Notes under the pieces: model-generated
What the model was told of the DNA's origin: nothing
The model's database searches: none
Seen by the model: the letters and a program-made list of their open reading frames with translations, nothing else
Shown here: one piece after another, positions 63,435 to 64,000 of the stretch
How the letters are laid out: each line of letters opens with the position of its first letter
Position numbering within the stretch: the first letter of the stretch is position 1
From: Margaritifera margaritifera
Taxonomy: Eukaryota > Mollusca > Bivalvia > Unionida > Margaritiferidae
Direction of reading: 5' to 3'
Assembly: GCA_029931535.1 (NCBI GenBank)
Contig: JAQPZY010000542.1
Span: forward strand, 1 to 64,000
DNA: 64,000 nt
Made by a program: the position numbers and the translations under genes

Positions 63435-64000
63435 ATTTAGTTAGGAAAAATAATAGCAATTTGATTTGAGTAATCCCCACCCTGTGTGTGTGTGTATGTG
63501 GGGGGCACTTTCCCCATTTTTTAAAAATTCCTGGATGCAGCACTGCAGTATGATGGGCATCTTGTCAAGCTTGTCATGACATCGGACTGGATGATCATAT
63601 TAACATGGGGTTTTCACCAAAATATTTGTTTTAATTTCTGGTTTGAAGGAACAACCAACCAACCCCCCAAAATAAAATAAAAAATTAAATGGTCTGTTTT
63701 AAAATCTCTCAGTTATTATTGAATATGAACCAAATGTCTCTCTTGTGAGCAATTTTCAAGTCCCATTAATTCACAATGAATTTGCAAATATATATTGCAA
63801 AACTACACCCCACTTCTTCCAACAAAAAGCCAGATACATCAATGTCTGGAATTGGCTTGCTGTGCAAGTGCTGACAGCCAGGAACTTAAATACCAATGGA
63901 CATATTTCTGTGCCTTTTATAAATTGGATATTGATACATCAATCTTTATGAAGTTAGATTTCCTCTTTTATTTTTGACTACATTTCACTACATGCAGTTG
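63435..64000. other. No feature recognised
   Basis: AT-rich. Two overlapping open frames near 63745-63977 show no motif; one has a (TG)n tract upstream (63484-63500). Confidence 0.4.

Overview
This window is animal nuclear DNA. It is AT-rich and microsatellite-dense, coding sequence is split into short exons with GT/AG borders, and it carries decayed non-LTR elements, Penelope-like elements (PLEs), MITE/foldback elements and a solo LTR. There are no operons or prokaryotic signals. The repeat content and the type of metalloprotease suggest a mollusc, but no species is claimed.

Region 1 (about 1.4-19.9 kb, minus strand) holds the one convincing host gene: the 5' half of a secreted ADAM/reprolysin-type (M12B) metalloprotease. 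Five exons can be placed at 19709-19763, 17030-17274, 10155-10244, 9818-9915 and 1484-1626. They encode a signal peptide, the propeptide and a terminal RRKR furin-type site. Every intron has GT..AG ends and the phases agree (1, 0, 0, 2). A TATA box lies 71 bp upstream of the ATG. Exon 4 carries an in-frame TAA, so this copy may be a pseudogene or a truncated allele. The catalytic domain would lie left of the window. The introns hold antisense-oriented elements: a LINE in intron 4, a PLE with a GIY-YIG domain in intron 2 and a PLE fragment in intron 1.

Region 2 (about 20-47 kb) has no recognised host gene. It holds a LINE reverse-transcriptase fragment (21.6-22.2 kb), a diverged 3.3-kb segmental duplication (25.0-28.4 and 30.3-33.5 kb), a 130-bp inverted repeat pair (34.0/35.5 kb), a 1.1-kb minisatellite of about 40-bp units (37.7-38.8 kb), an AT-rich degenerate array (40.5-41.05 kb), long TA/GA/CA microsatellites and a local direct repeat at 45.8-46.2 kb.

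Region 3 (47-54 kb) is a nested repeat cluster: a triplicated 240-bp unit, a 39-bp tandem array, two inverted copies of a tRNA-derived SINE-like element, a 515-bp MITE with a perfect 8-bp target duplication, a 307-bp palindrome joined directly to one SINE-like copy, a smaller related foldback, a GC-rich two-copy satellite, and an 836-bp solo LTR with a 4-bp target duplication.

Region 4 (54-64 kb) is mostly unassigned AT-rich DNA. It contains the 3' end of a LINE (56.8-57.3 kb), a 369-bp tandem duplication whose second copy is split by a 371-bp MITE-like insertion (the first copy gives the empty site), and a broken TTF/hAT-type zinc-finger fragment at 63.08-63.44 kb. The elements do not form a pathway; apart from the metalloprotease gene the window is a transposon and satellite landscape.
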